Of a stretch of DNA of 64,000 bases, positions 33,031 to 41,886 are shown piece after piece. The stretch spans positions 62,001 to 126,000 of the forward strand of contig DIBU01000008.1 of assembly GCA_002416125.1 (NCBI GenBank). The letters run 5' to 3'. The translations under genes and the position numbers were made by a program. A model generated the notes under the pieces. It saw only the letters and a list, made by a program, of their open reading frames with translations, had not been told where the DNA came from and ran no database searches. The DNA comes from Halieaceae bacterium UBA5044. Its GTDB lineage: Bacteria > Pseudomonadota > Gammaproteobacteria > Pseudomonadales > Halieaceae. Positions within the stretch are counted from its first letter, which is position 1. Every line of letters starts with the position of its first letter.

Positions 33031-34764
33031 TCAGAACCGGTCCTTGACGGTAAACAGGATCTGCGGGCTGCTGACCGTGTCATCGCGTATGAAGGGAAAG
33101 GCAATATCCACGTGTACCACCGAGCTTTTTTCCGCCCGACTGGAGTTCAGGCGCAGGCCAAAACCGGCATTGGCGAGCACCCCACCGTTGGCGCCGTTGT
33201 CCTCGCCCTCAAACCACGCGCGTCCTACATCCACAAATGCCGCCAGCCCCACCTGGAACAGGCGGAACGGATGCCAGTCGGAGTAGTAACGCTGCTCCAG
33301 GTTCCAGACGAAGGCGCGATCACCCACCTGGTAGAACAGGTCGTAACCGCGTAGCCCGTTGTCGCCCCCTAGGGTCAGCTGGCGCTCACCGGTCAGACCC
33401 TCTGCCACGTCAACGCGCAGCCGACTGAAGGCAACCCACTGCCGGGATTGCTTGTGGTGGTAGCGGGTCTCACTGCTCCAGAGGAGGTTCTCGAAGCCGC
33501 TGCCTTCCACTCCCAGGAAACCGCTGAGACGGGTGTCCAGCTGCCAGAGGCGACGCTCGTCCACCAGCAGCGTATTGCTGTAGCTACCGCGCAGCACAAG
33601 CTGGTCGCGACTCGCACCCAGGGCTTCGGCCGACCAGCCCAGCGCCCAGGCGTAGCGCTCGCCGACGTAGACATCCTCGGTGCGGCCCAGGTAGTTGAAG
33701 TTGTGCAGTTCGACAAAGCGGTCCTCGGTCGACTCGTAGCCGATGTACGGGTAGCTGTACTCGCGATCCTCCGGCAGGGCGTCCGGTGGCAGAGCGGAGT
33801 CACTGAAGTCGAAACTGTGGGTTTCCAGCGTGTAACCGAACAGCCAGCGCCCCACTCGCCCTCGGGTCCTGCTGTCCGGGGCGATCCCGCCAAACACGTT
33901 GGCAAACTCGATTTCATGGTCAAACTCGGTTTGCTCATCACCCCGGAACCAGAGGGTCTCCTCAAGCTTGGTGCGGTTCAGGTTGGCTCCCGCCGACCAG
34001 CGTTCGTAGACGGAGAAAAACGGCCGCACCAGGCTGACACCCTGTTCGTAGCCGTCGTCGTTGTCGGCCACTGACAGCCGCAGTTGCCAGCGGGAACCGC
34101 CGAGGGCCGGATCGAAATAGCGCACAGTGGTTCCCGAACGCTCCTCATCACTGTCGCGCTGTACCACCACCTGCTTGCCGGTGCCGAGGAAGTTGGCGTC
34201 GCGAAAGCCGAAGGCAAAGGTGTTTTCACCCCCGCGCCGGGACACTGACAGCATCGGGGTGAAGGTCCAGATATCCCGGGTAATCACCTCGAGGTCAACG
34301 GTCTCACCGCACAGCCGCCAGGGCCGCACCCTGGCATCGTAGATAAAACCCAGATTCCGCAGGATGCGCTCGGACTCCGCGACACGCGCTGCGCTGTAGG
34401 TCTCCCCCGGCTCCACCAGCAGATGATCCTCAATCACCCACTCCCGTGTCACGCTGTGGAAGTCATTGGCCCAGCGATAGAGCGCGTTGTCCTCCCGCGG
34501 GTCCTCAACATCAAAGACGGCGAACCGCTGCTGTCGGATGCTGCCGATGCGGGCACCCTCGGGGATGCCCTCGAGGAAGTCCTCCATGTGAGGCACAGGC
34601 TCAAAGCGAAACCGGGCGGAGTCGCTCTGCGTAGGGGCCAGTACGCAGGTCGCTTGCTCCTCGTCGCCGTGAGCGCTCCCGACCTGCACGCACAGCAACC
34701 AGCTGCACCAGAACACGGGGCACAGCCTGCGCAGGCGGGTGGCAATGTCGCTGCGACGTTTCAT
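33031..34764 (-). CDS. BamA/TamA family outer-membrane barrel protein
   Basis: A 577-residue exported protein. Signal peptide residues 1-~32 (MKRRSDIATRLRRLCPVF, ending QVGSAHG). One POTRA-like stretch around residues 100-160 (VEPGETYSAARVAESERILRNLGF) precedes a beta-barrel that ends in the terminal Phe of FTVKDRF. GGDNGLRGYDLFYQ matches the G-RGY motif of the Omp85 family (loop 6). The short N-terminus means it is not BamA itself (five POTRAs). A surface/secretion or lipid role is possible. Start ATG 34764 begins the signal peptide, no good Shine-Dalgarno seen. Confidence 0.85.
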   Translation of the reverse strand: MKRRSDIATRLRRLCPVFWCSWLLCVQVGSAHGDEEQATCVLAPTQSDSARFRFEPVPHMEDFLEGIPEGARIGSIRQQRFAVFDVEDPREDNALYRWANDFHSVTREWVIEDHLLVEPGETYSAARVAESERILRNLGFIYDARVRPWRLCGETVDLEVITRDIWTFTPMLSVSRRGGENTFAFGFRDANFLGTGKQVVVQRDSDEERSGTTVRYFDPALGGSRWQLRLSVADNDDGYEQGVSLVRPFFSVYERWSAGANLNRTKLEETLWFRGDEQTEFDHEIEFANVFGGIAPDSRTRGRVGRWLFGYTLETHSFDFSDSALPPDALPEDREYSYPYIGYESTEDRFVELHNFNYLGRTEDVYVGERYAWALGWSAEALGASRDQLVLRGSYSNTLLVDERRLWQLDTRLSGFLGVEGSGFENLLWSSETRYHHKQSRQWVAFSRLRVDVAEGLTGERQLTLGGDNGLRGYDLFYQVGDRAFVWNLEQRYYSDWHPFRLFQVGLAAFVDVGRAWFEGEDNGANGGVLANAGFGLRLNSSRAEKSSVVHVDIAFPFIRDDTVSSPQILFTVKDRF

Positions 34765-34928
34765 GTACCCAAGATAGCCACAAACCGCGGGCCACGACAA
34801 TCATCGACCGGGCTTTTCGCGACATCGCAGCACAATCTGTACTCGCCCCCCATTGGCGGCTACACTTTCACCGCCCTGGCGGCGGGACACACTCCCGGCG
34901 TGCCCCCAGCCATGACAAGGAGTGCCTC

Positions 34929-36518
34929 TTGACCCCTCATCTGCTCAGCCAATTACAAGCCCTCAATGGGCCCGGCTATGACGCCCTGCTGCGACGCATC
35001 CAACGTGGCCTTGAGAAAGAGAGCCTGCGCATCACGGCCGAGGGTCGGCTCGCCCAGACACCGCACCCCGCCAGCCTGGGTTCGGCACTCACTCACTCAT
35101 CAATCACCACGGACTACTCCGAAGCGCTGATGGAGTTCATCACGCCGGTGGATACCCGCATTGAACAAACCCTGGATACGCTGGCGGACATCCACAGCTT
35201 CACCTACAGCAAGCTGGACGACGAGATGCTCTGGGCGACCAGCATGCCCTGTGTGGTGAACGGCGATGACAGCATTCCGGTGGCCGAGTACGGCAGTGCC
35301 AACGTCGCCCGCATGAAAAAAGTCTATCGCTACGGCCTCGGCCACCGCTACGGGCGGCTGATGCAAACCATTGCGGGCATCCACTACAACTTTTCGCTGC
35401 CTGCAGAGTTCTGGCAGCGCGCCTGGGATGATGCCGGCAATCCGGGAACCCTGCAGGACTACGTGACTGACCGCTACCTGGGGCTGATCCGCAATTTCCA
35501 TCGCCATTCCTGGTTGCTGATCTACCTGTTCGGAGCGTCACCCGCCGTGTGCGCCAGCTTTCTGCGCGGCCGCGACAGCCACGGCCTGGAGCCCTTCGAC
35601 GCCACTGGCCGCACCCTGCATCGCCCCTGGGGCACCGCACTGCGCATGGGCGACCTCGGTTACAACAGCGAAGCGCAGAAAGGCCTCAACGTCTGCTACA
35701 ACTCGCTGGACAATTACGTTCTGGCGCTGCGCGATGCCATCATGCACCCGCACCCACCCTACCAGGCATTCCCTGCGGGACAGCAGGGCGACTACCAGCA
35801 GCTCAACGACAGCCTGCTGCAGATCGAGAACGAGTTCTACAGCACGATCCGCCCGAAGCGGGTGACCCAGCCGGGCGAAGCGCCGCTCGCGGCGCTGCGC
35901 CGGGCCGGCATCGAGTACGTCGAAGTACGCTGCATCGACGTCAGCCCGTTCGCGCCGCTGGGCATCGACGCCAGCCAGATCCGCTTTCTGGACACCTTCC
36001 TGCTCTACTGCCTGCTGGAAGACAGCCCCGCCTGCGACGACGCAGAGCGCGCCCTGCAGGCGGACAACCTCAGCACCGTGGTCAATCGCGGACGTGAGCC
36101 CGGCCTGCGTCTGCGCACTGCGGCGGGCGATGAGACACTGCAGGCGTTGGCCGGCACACTGCTGGGAGACATGGAAGGCATCGCCGACCTGCTCGATGCC
36201 GCCCACGGCGGCGACAGCTACCGCGGGGCACTGAACGCGCAACAGGCCAAGGTCGAGGACACCGCACTGACACCCTCCGCGCGCGTACTGCAGGAGATGC
36301 GGGACCGTGACCTGCCTTTCTTCCGCCTCGCCATGGCCTACAGCGAACAGTGGGCACGGCACTTCCGGGAGCGGGTGCTGTCAGAGAGCACACAGCAGCG
36401 TTTTGAGCAGGAAACACGCGAATCGCTGGCGGCGCAGAGGCGGCTGGAGGCCAGCGACGACCTGAGCTTCGAAGACTACCTGGCACGCTTTTTTGGCCAG
36501 TACCGAACACTGTTCTAA
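34929..36518 (+). CDS. gshA: Glutamate-cysteine ligase
   Basis: First enzyme of glutathione synthesis: ATP + L-Glu + L-Cys to gamma-glutamylcysteine, in the cytosol. The 529-residue protein matches E. coli GshA throughout: GIQRGLE-like IQRGLEKESLR, LGSALTHSSITTDYSEALMEFITPV, YNFSLP, FGASPAVC and RPKRVTQPGEAPLAAL. The start is TTG 34929 with AGGAG six bases upstream; no ATG fits. dsbB follows after 34 bases on the same strand. Confidence 0.96.
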   Translation: MTPHLLSQLQALNGPGYDALLRRIQRGLEKESLRITAEGRLAQTPHPASLGSALTHSSITTDYSEALMEFITPVDTRIEQTLDTLADIHSFTYSKLDDEMLWATSMPCVVNGDDSIPVAEYGSANVARMKKVYRYGLGHRYGRLMQTIAGIHYNFSLPAEFWQRAWDDAGNPGTLQDYVTDRYLGLIRNFHRHSWLLIYLFGASPAVCASFLRGRDSHGLEPFDATGRTLHRPWGTALRMGDLGYNSEAQKGLNVCYNSLDNYVLALRDAIMHPHPPYQAFPAGQQGDYQQLNDSLLQIENEFYSTIRPKRVTQPGEAPLAALRRAGIEYVEVRCIDVSPFAPLGIDASQIRFLDTFLLYCLLEDSPACDDAERALQADNLSTVVNRGREPGLRLRTAAGDETLQALAGTLLGDMEGIADLLDAAHGGDSYRGALNAQQAKVEDTALTPSARVLQEMRDRDLPFFRLAMAYSEQWARHFRERVLSESTQQRFEQETRESLAAQRRLEASDDLSFEDYLARFFGQYRTLF

Positions 36519-36552
36519 ACGCCGGCACAGGCCGCAAAAGGAACCTGAAACC

Positions 36553-37047
36553 ATGCTCCACACACTGACCCCACGCCTCGTCTACTTCGGGCTTGCCGCC
36601 CTGGCACTGTTCGCCATGCTGTTCGCCTGGTACCTGGAGTACCAGGTGGGGCTGAACCCCTGCCCCCTGTGCATGACCCAGCGCGTGTTCGTGATCGCCG
36701 GCGGCGTGGTTGCCCTGCTGGCAGCACTGCACAATCCGCGCGCCTGGGGCCGCCGCGTGTATGGCCTGCTGTGTGCCTTGCTCGCCATCGGTGGCGGTGC
36801 GGTGGCGGCACGCCACGTCTGGCTGCAGCACCTGCCGCCCGACCAGGTGCCAGCCTGCGGCCCCAGCCTGGAATACATGCTGGAGACGCTGCCCTTCAAG
36901 GACACGCTGAGCATGGTGCTGATGGGCGATGGCAACTGTGCGGAAACCCACTGGACGCTGCTGGGGTTGAGCATCCCCGAGCAGACACTGCTGCTGTTCA
37001 TCGCCCTCACCGTGATCAGCCTCTGGCAAACACTGCGCCGAGGCTGA
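36553..37047 (+). CDS. dsbB: Disulfide bond formation protein DsbB family
   Basis: Inner-membrane quinone reductase that reoxidises DsbA. The 164 residues contain four transmembrane helices. The first cysteine pair is C37-PL-C40 in NPCPLCMTQR, and the second is C102 and C129 in the periplasmic loop (VPACGPSL and GDGNCAETHW). ATG 36553 has AGGA upstream. It is close behind gshA and ahead of rsd. In Pseudomonas a dsbB-like gene (dsbH) also lies beside algQ/rsd. Confidence 0.92.
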   Translation: MLHTLTPRLVYFGLAALALFAMLFAWYLEYQVGLNPCPLCMTQRVFVIAGGVVALLAALHNPRAWGRRVYGLLCALLAIGGGAVAARHVWLQHLPPDQVPACGPSLEYMLETLPFKDTLSMVLMGDGNCAETHWTLLGLSIPEQTLLLFIALTVISLWQTLRRG

Positions 37048-37060
37048 CCCCGCGGCGTGC

Positions 37061-37090
37061 TTGCGACCGGCCTCCGCCTGTGCCTATAGT
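37061..37090 (+). promoter_or_regulatory. Likely promoter of rsd
   Basis: TTGCGA (37061-37066) and TATAGT (37085-37090) with an 18-base spacer, 38 bases before ATG 37128. Confidence 0.45.
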
Positions 37091-37127
37091 GGCAGCCGAA
37101 GTCACCGCCAACGCAAGAGCACGCCGC

Positions 37128-37616
37128 ATGCCGTCACGCAACCAAGATCCCGCTGAACAGTTTCAGGCCGTCGACAGCCTGCTCACCACCTGGCTGGCGG
37201 AGCGCCGTGCCGTACTCGCACGCTACACCGCACTGGTGGTCGCCAGCGACGATGTGCCCGGCTCGGCAGCCATCACCCAACGCCAGCGCGACCTCTGCGA
37301 ACTGCTGGTGGACTACGTGTCAGCCGGACATTTCGAGGTCTACAACGAGTTGCTGCACGAGGCAGAAGCCTTCGGCGACACGGGTGCAGCGCTGGCGACT
37401 GCACTGATCGCCGAGATCGCGGACACAACCGACGTCATTCTGGCCTACGAAGAAAAATACGGGAGCGGCGACCAGTACCCGGAAACCATGCTCAGGGACC
37501 TGTCGGCGTTGGGGGAACTGCTGGAATCGCGTTTTGTGTTGGAGGACCGGCTGATCGCCGGCCTCCACACCCAACACCGGCGCCAGCTGCAGTCGGCGCC
37601 GGAAGAAGCTCGCTAG
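37128..37616 (+). CDS. rsd: Anti-sigma70 regulator Rsd/AlgQ
   Basis: A 162-residue cytosolic protein of the Rsd/AlgQ family that binds the sigma-70 subunit and shifts RNA polymerase usage in stationary phase. Diagnostic stretches are ELLVDYVSAGHFEVYNELLHEAEAFGD and LGELLESRFVLEDRLI, very close to E. coli Rsd. Start ATG 37128, with AAGAG upstream. In Pseudomonas this gene (algQ) lies near dsbH and algZR, as here with dsbB just upstream. It has a probable own promoter and converges on the FKBP gene. Confidence 0.92.
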   Translation: MPSRNQDPAEQFQAVDSLLTTWLAERRAVLARYTALVVASDDVPGSAAITQRQRDLCELLVDYVSAGHFEVYNELLHEAEAFGDTGAALATALIAEIADTTDVILAYEEKYGSGDQYPETMLRDLSALGELLESRFVLEDRLIAGLHTQHRRQLQSAPEEAR

Positions 37617-37619
37617 CGC

Positions 37620-38384
37620 TTAGCCTTCAGCGCCGTCTGCAGGGGCTTCGGCGTCATCAGCCGCCTTGGTCACCGAGATCAACTCCACCTCAAACACCAG
37701 AGCCGCGTTCGGGCCAATCAGGTTGCCTGCACCGCCGGGGCCATAGGCGAGATCAGCTGGAATAAACAGCTTCCACTTGGCGCCGGGTGACATCAGCTGC
37801 AGTGCCTCGGTCCAGCCTGCAATCACCTGGCTGACACCAAAGCTGACGGTTTCGCCGCGCTTGTAGGAGGAATCGAACTCGGTGCCGTCCACCAGCGTGC
37901 CGCGGTAGTGGACTTCCACCATGTCGTCCGCACTCGGGCTTGCACCTTCACCCGCCTCAATCACTTCGTATTGCAGGCCGGACTCTGTCACCACAACACC
38001 TTCACGCTGGGCGTTTTCCGTCAGGAAAGCCTCTGAAGCTGCCAGGTTGGCTTCGCCGGCCGCCGCGATCGCGGCCTGCTGCTCGGCCATGGCGCGCTCC
38101 TGGTAGGCCTGCATCTCGGCCTGAATTTCTTCCGGCGTCATGCGCGGCTCGGCACCCTCCATGGCATCGCGCAGACCCGCGCTGAAGGCATCGACATCCA
38201 TCGGCACACCGTCCGCGGCCATGCGCTGGCCCAGGCCGAAGGCAATACCGTAGCTGAGGCGCTGATTGCTGTCCTCCAGCGTCACGGTGGCGGCAGTGTC
38301 TGCAGCTTCGGGCGCAGACTGCTGGTTACAGGCCTGCAAGGTCACGGTCGCGACCAGGGCAAGCGGCAATGCGTATTTCTTCAT
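37620..38384 (-). CDS. FKBP-type peptidyl-prolyl isomerase lipoprotein (FkpA/Mip type)
   Basis: A 254-residue folding helper of the cell envelope. The signal peptide ends in a lipobox LQAC with the lipidated Cys at residue 19. A dimerisation domain of helices follows (residues ~40-130, RLSYGIAFGLGQRMAADG). Residues ~145-240 are the FKBP domain: VEVHYRGTLVDGTEFDSSYKRGE, VIAGWTEALQLMSPGAKWKLFIP, LAYGPGGAG. I chose ATG 38384 over 38396 because GGA lies upstream of it. An FKBP gene also lies close to algQ in Pseudomonas, so the placement is conserved. Confidence 0.93.
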   Translation of the reverse strand: MKKYALPLALVATVTLQACNQQSAPEAADTAATVTLEDSNQRLSYGIAFGLGQRMAADGVPMDVDAFSAGLRDAMEGAEPRMTPEEIQAEMQAYQERAMAEQQAAIAAAGEANLAASEAFLTENAQREGVVVTESGLQYEVIEAGEGASPSADDMVEVHYRGTLVDGTEFDSSYKRGETVSFGVSQVIAGWTEALQLMSPGAKWKLFIPADLAYGPGGAGNLIGPNAALVFEVELISVTKAADDAEAPADGAEG

Positions 38385-38460
38385 AATGGGTTCCATGGGT
38401 AAGAGAAATGGACGTGCGGAAAAACCGACAGGCGGCAGATCATACTACCGCGGGCCACCT

Positions 38461-38949
38461 CTATGCCACCCCCGGCCCCGCGAGCAGCCCCGCGAGCCGC
38501 TGCACCAGCGCCTCCCGCTCCGCAACCGCACAAGCCCCGGGAGCCATCAGGCACTCCAGCGCGGCGACCAGCGCCACACTCGGAGCCGGGGCTGGCACAC
38601 AGGCCGCACAGCGCTCATGCCAGGCCCATATGGCCCCCTGCTGCGTCTGCTCGGCCACCAGCTCAAGCGCCTTGACCTGCTGCCGAAGCTCGGCCGCCTG
38701 CGGCAGGTCGCGCCACTCGCGACGCAGGGCGCGCAGCGGCTGCACCACCCGCTGATTCCAGGGAGCCACACAGGCCTGCAGCTCCGGCCATTGCGCACTG
38801 GGCAGCTGCAACCCGCTGTGTGCCAGCCAGGCCGCATACAGGAGCAGATTCACATCGGTGCCACACCGGTCCTGCGCCTCGATACACGCCTCGGCCACGC
38901 CCGGCCGACCGTAGCAGTGCAGGGAGAATGTCCACAACGGATGCGTCAT
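38461..38949 (-). CDS. TIGR02444 family protein, unknown function
   Basis: A 162-residue all-helical protein of the DUF2390/TIGR02444 type: LWTFSLHCYGRPGVAEACIEAQD, then GTDVNLLLYAAWLAHSG. It has no signal peptide, and no function is established. The ABC-F gene diverges immediately upstream, an arrangement also found in Pseudomonas where the same pair is adjacent. ATG 38949. Confidence 0.8.
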   Translation of the reverse strand: MTHPLWTFSLHCYGRPGVAEACIEAQDRCGTDVNLLLYAAWLAHSGLQLPSAQWPELQACVAPWNQRVVQPLRALRREWRDLPQAAELRQQVKALELVAEQTQQGAIWAWHERCAACVPAPAPSVALVAALECLMAPGACAVAEREALVQRLAGLLAGPGVA

Positions 38950-39000
38950 CGCGTCTCCGGCTGGTGAGAGCCTCAGGCTGCGCGTAGAATGCGCGTCCTG

Positions 39001-40902
39001 ATGATCATACTACGCGATATTGAACTGCGGCGGGGCAGCAAACTGTTGCTCGAAGGCGCCGGCGTCACTTTGCAACCGGGGCAAAAACTGGCCCTGATCG
39101 GGGCCAATGGCAGCGGCAAATCCAGCCTGTTCGCCATGCTGCTGGGCACACTGCAGGCGGACAGTGGCGATATCGAGGGCATGAACAACCTGCGCCTCGC
39201 CCACATGGCGCAGGAAGTGGCCACCACCCATGAAACGGCCGGGCGCTACGTACTGCAGGGGGACACCGAGCTCGCGCACCTGTGCAGCGAACTGGAAAGC
39301 GCCGAGCGCACGGGCGACTTCCAGCGCGCAGCGGCCCTGCACACCGCCATGGAAGAGGCCGACGGCTACAGCGCCGACAGCCGCGTGCAGCGACTGCTGC
39401 AGGGGTTGGGCTTCGCACCCGATGCCGCAGCGCGCCCGGTCAGCGACTTTTCCGGCGGCTGGCGCATCCGGCTCAATCTGGCCCGCGCGCTCATGACGCC
39501 CTCCGATATGCTGCTGCTGGATGAACCCACCAACCACCTGGACCTGGATGCGACCCTGTGGCTGGAACAGTGGCTGCAGGCCTACCCCGGCACCCTGCTG
39601 ATGATCTCCCACGACCGCGACTTTATCGACGCCACCTGCGAACGCATCCTCAGCATTGAGCACCAGCAATTGCACACCTGGAAGGGCAACTACTCCGACT
39701 ACGAGCGTCTGCGCGCCGAGATGCTTGCCAACCAGCAGGCCAGCTTCGAGAAGCAGCAGCAACGCATCGCCCACATCGAGGATTTCGTGCGCCGCTTCCG
39801 CTACAAGGCGACCAAGGCGCGGCAGGCGCAGAGCCGGCTGAAAGAACTGGAGCGCATGCAGCAGCTGGCGCCTGCACACATCGACTCACCGTTCAATTTC
39901 ATGTTCCCGCCGGCGGGCAAGAGCAGTGATCCCCTGCTGCGCATTGATGAGGCCGACCTGGGTTACGCCGGTAAACCGGTGCTGCACAGCGTCAACCTGG
40001 TGCTGCGCCCTGGTTCACGCATCGGTCTGCTGGGGAAGAACGGCGCGGGCAAATCCACCCTGCTGAAGAGCCTCATCGGTCGCCTGCCGCTGCTGCGGGG
40101 CGCACGCCAGGCCGGGGAGCACTGCCGCATCGGCTATTTCGACCAGCAACAGCTGGAAGCGCTGGACCTGCAGGCCAGCGCCGCACTGCATGTGCAGCGC
40201 CTGAGTCCGGAGGCACGGGACCAGGACATCCTGAACTTCCTCGGCGGCTTCAACTTCCGCGGCGACAGCGCCACCCAGCCCATCGCGCCCTTCTCCGGCG
40301 GCGAAAAGGCCCGCCTGGCCCTGGCTCTGGTGGTCTGGCAGCGCCCCAACCTGCTGGTGCTGGACGAACCCACCAACCACCTTGATCTCGATATGCGCAA
40401 CGCCATGGAGATGGCGCTGCAAGGGTATGAGGGCGCGTTGATCCTGGTCAGCCACGACCGTCACTTGCTGCGCAATACGGCGGACGAGCTGCTACTGGTG
40501 CACGATGGCGTCGTTGAAGAATATGAAGAAGACCTGAGGGCCTACGAGAAGTGGATCCTCGGCAGCTACCGCACTGGCGACAACGCAGCCACCGCAGGAG
40601 CCCCGACTGCGCCGGAAGCCTCGGCCAAGGAACGCCGGCAGCAGGCGGCCGCACAGCGCGAGCGGCTGCGGCCACTGCAGCGTGATATCGCTCAGACCGA
40701 GAAGGCCATGGCACAGGTGGAACAGGATCTGCTCGCGCTACAGGCACGGCTTGCCGACCCGGCAATGTACGCCGCTGGCAGTACCGCTGAGGTGGCGGAT
40801 CTGGTCAGACAGGAAGGCGCCCTGAAGGCAGAACAGTCACACCTTGAGGAACGCTGGTTGGCGCAACAGGAAGAGCTGGAGGCGATTACGGCCCCGGGCT
40901 GA
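39001..40902 (+). CDS. yheS: ABC-F family ATP-binding cassette protein (YheS type)
   Basis: A 633-residue soluble protein with two ATPase domains, acting on ribosomes rather than as a membrane transporter. Walker A motifs GANGSGKSS and GKNGAGKST, signatures FSGGWRIRLNLARAL and FSGGEKARLALALV, and DEPTNHLDLD twice are all present. The C-terminal coiled coil (residues ~545-630) fits. ATG 39001 aligns with E. coli YheS (637 aa); an ATG at 38989 adds four residues. Its end overlaps the GIY-YIG gene by 17 bases. Confidence 0.93.
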   Translation: MIILRDIELRRGSKLLLEGAGVTLQPGQKLALIGANGSGKSSLFAMLLGTLQADSGDIEGMNNLRLAHMAQEVATTHETAGRYVLQGDTELAHLCSELESAERTGDFQRAAALHTAMEEADGYSADSRVQRLLQGLGFAPDAAARPVSDFSGGWRIRLNLARALMTPSDMLLLDEPTNHLDLDATLWLEQWLQAYPGTLLMISHDRDFIDATCERILSIEHQQLHTWKGNYSDYERLRAEMLANQQASFEKQQQRIAHIEDFVRRFRYKATKARQAQSRLKELERMQQLAPAHIDSPFNFMFPPAGKSSDPLLRIDEADLGYAGKPVLHSVNLVLRPGSRIGLLGKNGAGKSTLLKSLIGRLPLLRGARQAGEHCRIGYFDQQQLEALDLQASAALHVQRLSPEARDQDILNFLGGFNFRGDSATQPIAPFSGGEKARLALALVVWQRPNLLVLDEPTNHLDLDMRNAMEMALQGYEGALILVSHDRHLLRNTADELLLVHDGVVEEYEEDLRAYEKWILGSYRTGDNAATAGAPTAPEASAKERRQQAAAQRERLRPLQRDIAQTEKAMAQVEQDLLALQARLADPAMYAAGSTAEVADLVRQEGALKAEQSHLEERWLAQQEELEAITAPG

Positions 40903-41185
40903 CAGCGTCGAGCTGGCACAGGGCGAGCTTGGCCTCACGCGACAGGCGTTTGATGGCGGCTTCCCGGCGCTGGGCCGTTGCCCGGTCCGCCGCCGGCTCA
41001 CTCCAGAGCAACTGCACAGGGCGCCGCCCGCGAGTGTAACGGGGCCCACCGCTGCGCTCGCCGTTGTGCTGGGCCAGCCGCCGCCGCATGTCGACGGTGA
41101 CGCCGGTGTACAGGCTGCCATCGACGCACTGCAACAGGTACACCACCCAGGTCGATTCAGTCGCGATCACGGGGCTCTCAGCCAT
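40886..41185 (-). CDS. GIY-YIG domain protein (UPF0213/YhbQ type)
   Basis: A 99-residue protein of the single-domain GIY-YIG nuclease-like group. It reads WVVYLLQCVDGSLYTGVTVDMRRRLAQHN, with VYLLQC in place of GIY and YTG for YIG, then an Arg-rich second half (ATAQRREAAIKRLSREAKLAL). Biological role is poorly defined; a DNA nicking function is known for some relatives. I used ATG 41185; a TTG at 41191 is possible. It converges on the ABC-F gene. Confidence 0.85.
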   Translation of the reverse strand: MAESPVIATESTWVVYLLQCVDGSLYTGVTVDMRRRLAQHNGERSGGPRYTRGRRPVQLLWSEPAADRATAQRREAAIKRLSREAKLALCQLDAVSPGP

Positions 41186-41328
41186 ACACAAGGCATAAGG
41201 TCATAACGAAAAACTCCTGAGCGCCGGTTGTGCGCACATTGCCCAATGGTATCATTGCGCCTCATCGACGGGCGGTGAACCGCGGCGGATGTGCTGCCGT
41301 ACCAACGCCACAGCAACTGGAGAGCACC

Positions 41329-41655
41329 ATGAGCGAAAACATCGTACACGTCAGCGATGCAAGTTTTGACGCCGACGTCCTCAACGCCGACCTGCCGGTA
41401 CTGGTTGATTTCTGGGCAGAGTGGTGTGGCCCCTGTAAGATGATCGCCCCCGTGCTGGACGAAATCGCCAGCGAATACGCGGGCAAACTCAAGGTCTGCA
41501 AAGTGGATGTGGATGCCAACCCTGACATTCCACCGAAATTCGGTATTCGCGGCATCCCGACCCTGATCCTGTTCAAGGGCGGCAGCGCCGAAGCGACCAA
41601 GGTCGGCGCCCTGTCCAAGAGCCAGCTCGTGGACTTCATCAAGGAAGTCATCTAG
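41329..41655 (+). CDS. trxA: Thioredoxin
   Basis: A 108-residue cytosolic disulfide reductase with the active site W32-CGPC (C33 and C36). DFWAEWCGPCKMIAPVLDEIA and KFGIRGIPTLILFKGG (the cis-Pro) are standard. GGAG lies six bases before ATG 41329. rho follows after 231 bases, the same order as in E. coli and Pseudomonas (trxA-rho). Confidence 0.97.
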   Translation: MSENIVHVSDASFDADVLNADLPVLVDFWAEWCGPCKMIAPVLDEIASEYAGKLKVCKVDVDANPDIPPKFGIRGIPTLILFKGGSAEATKVGALSKSQLVDFIKEVI

Positions 41656-41743
41656 GGCACAGTGGCCTGGCCCGCTCGTCGCGCTGTGCAGGACAGGCGG
41701 GCCAAAAATCCTAGACGCCTCCAGCACAGCGTGCTACATTCGG

Positions 41744-41773
41744 TTTCGTTGCACGGCCCCGTGCCGCGATAAT
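41744..41773 (+). promoter_or_regulatory. Possible rho promoter
   Basis: TTTCGT (41744-41749), 18-base spacer, GATAAT (41768-41773). The following ~110 bases before the rho start are a leader. In other bacteria rho is autoregulated in such a leader, but I see no clear hairpin. Confidence 0.3.
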
Positions 41774-41886
41774 AACTCTGCCACCCAACGATTTAACGCT
41801 GCATTCACGTCGCCTCTGGCCGGCCTTCCGGCAGCGCGTTCGTTTGCATTGAACGTCTTCCCCGAACAACAACTCAGCGCTCCTCT

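Noticed and set aside
41668..41704. TGGCCCGC/GCGGGCCA inverted repeat after trxA
   Set aside because: A 21-base loop followed by A-rich, not T-rich, sequence on the + strand; could be chance in GC-rich DNA.
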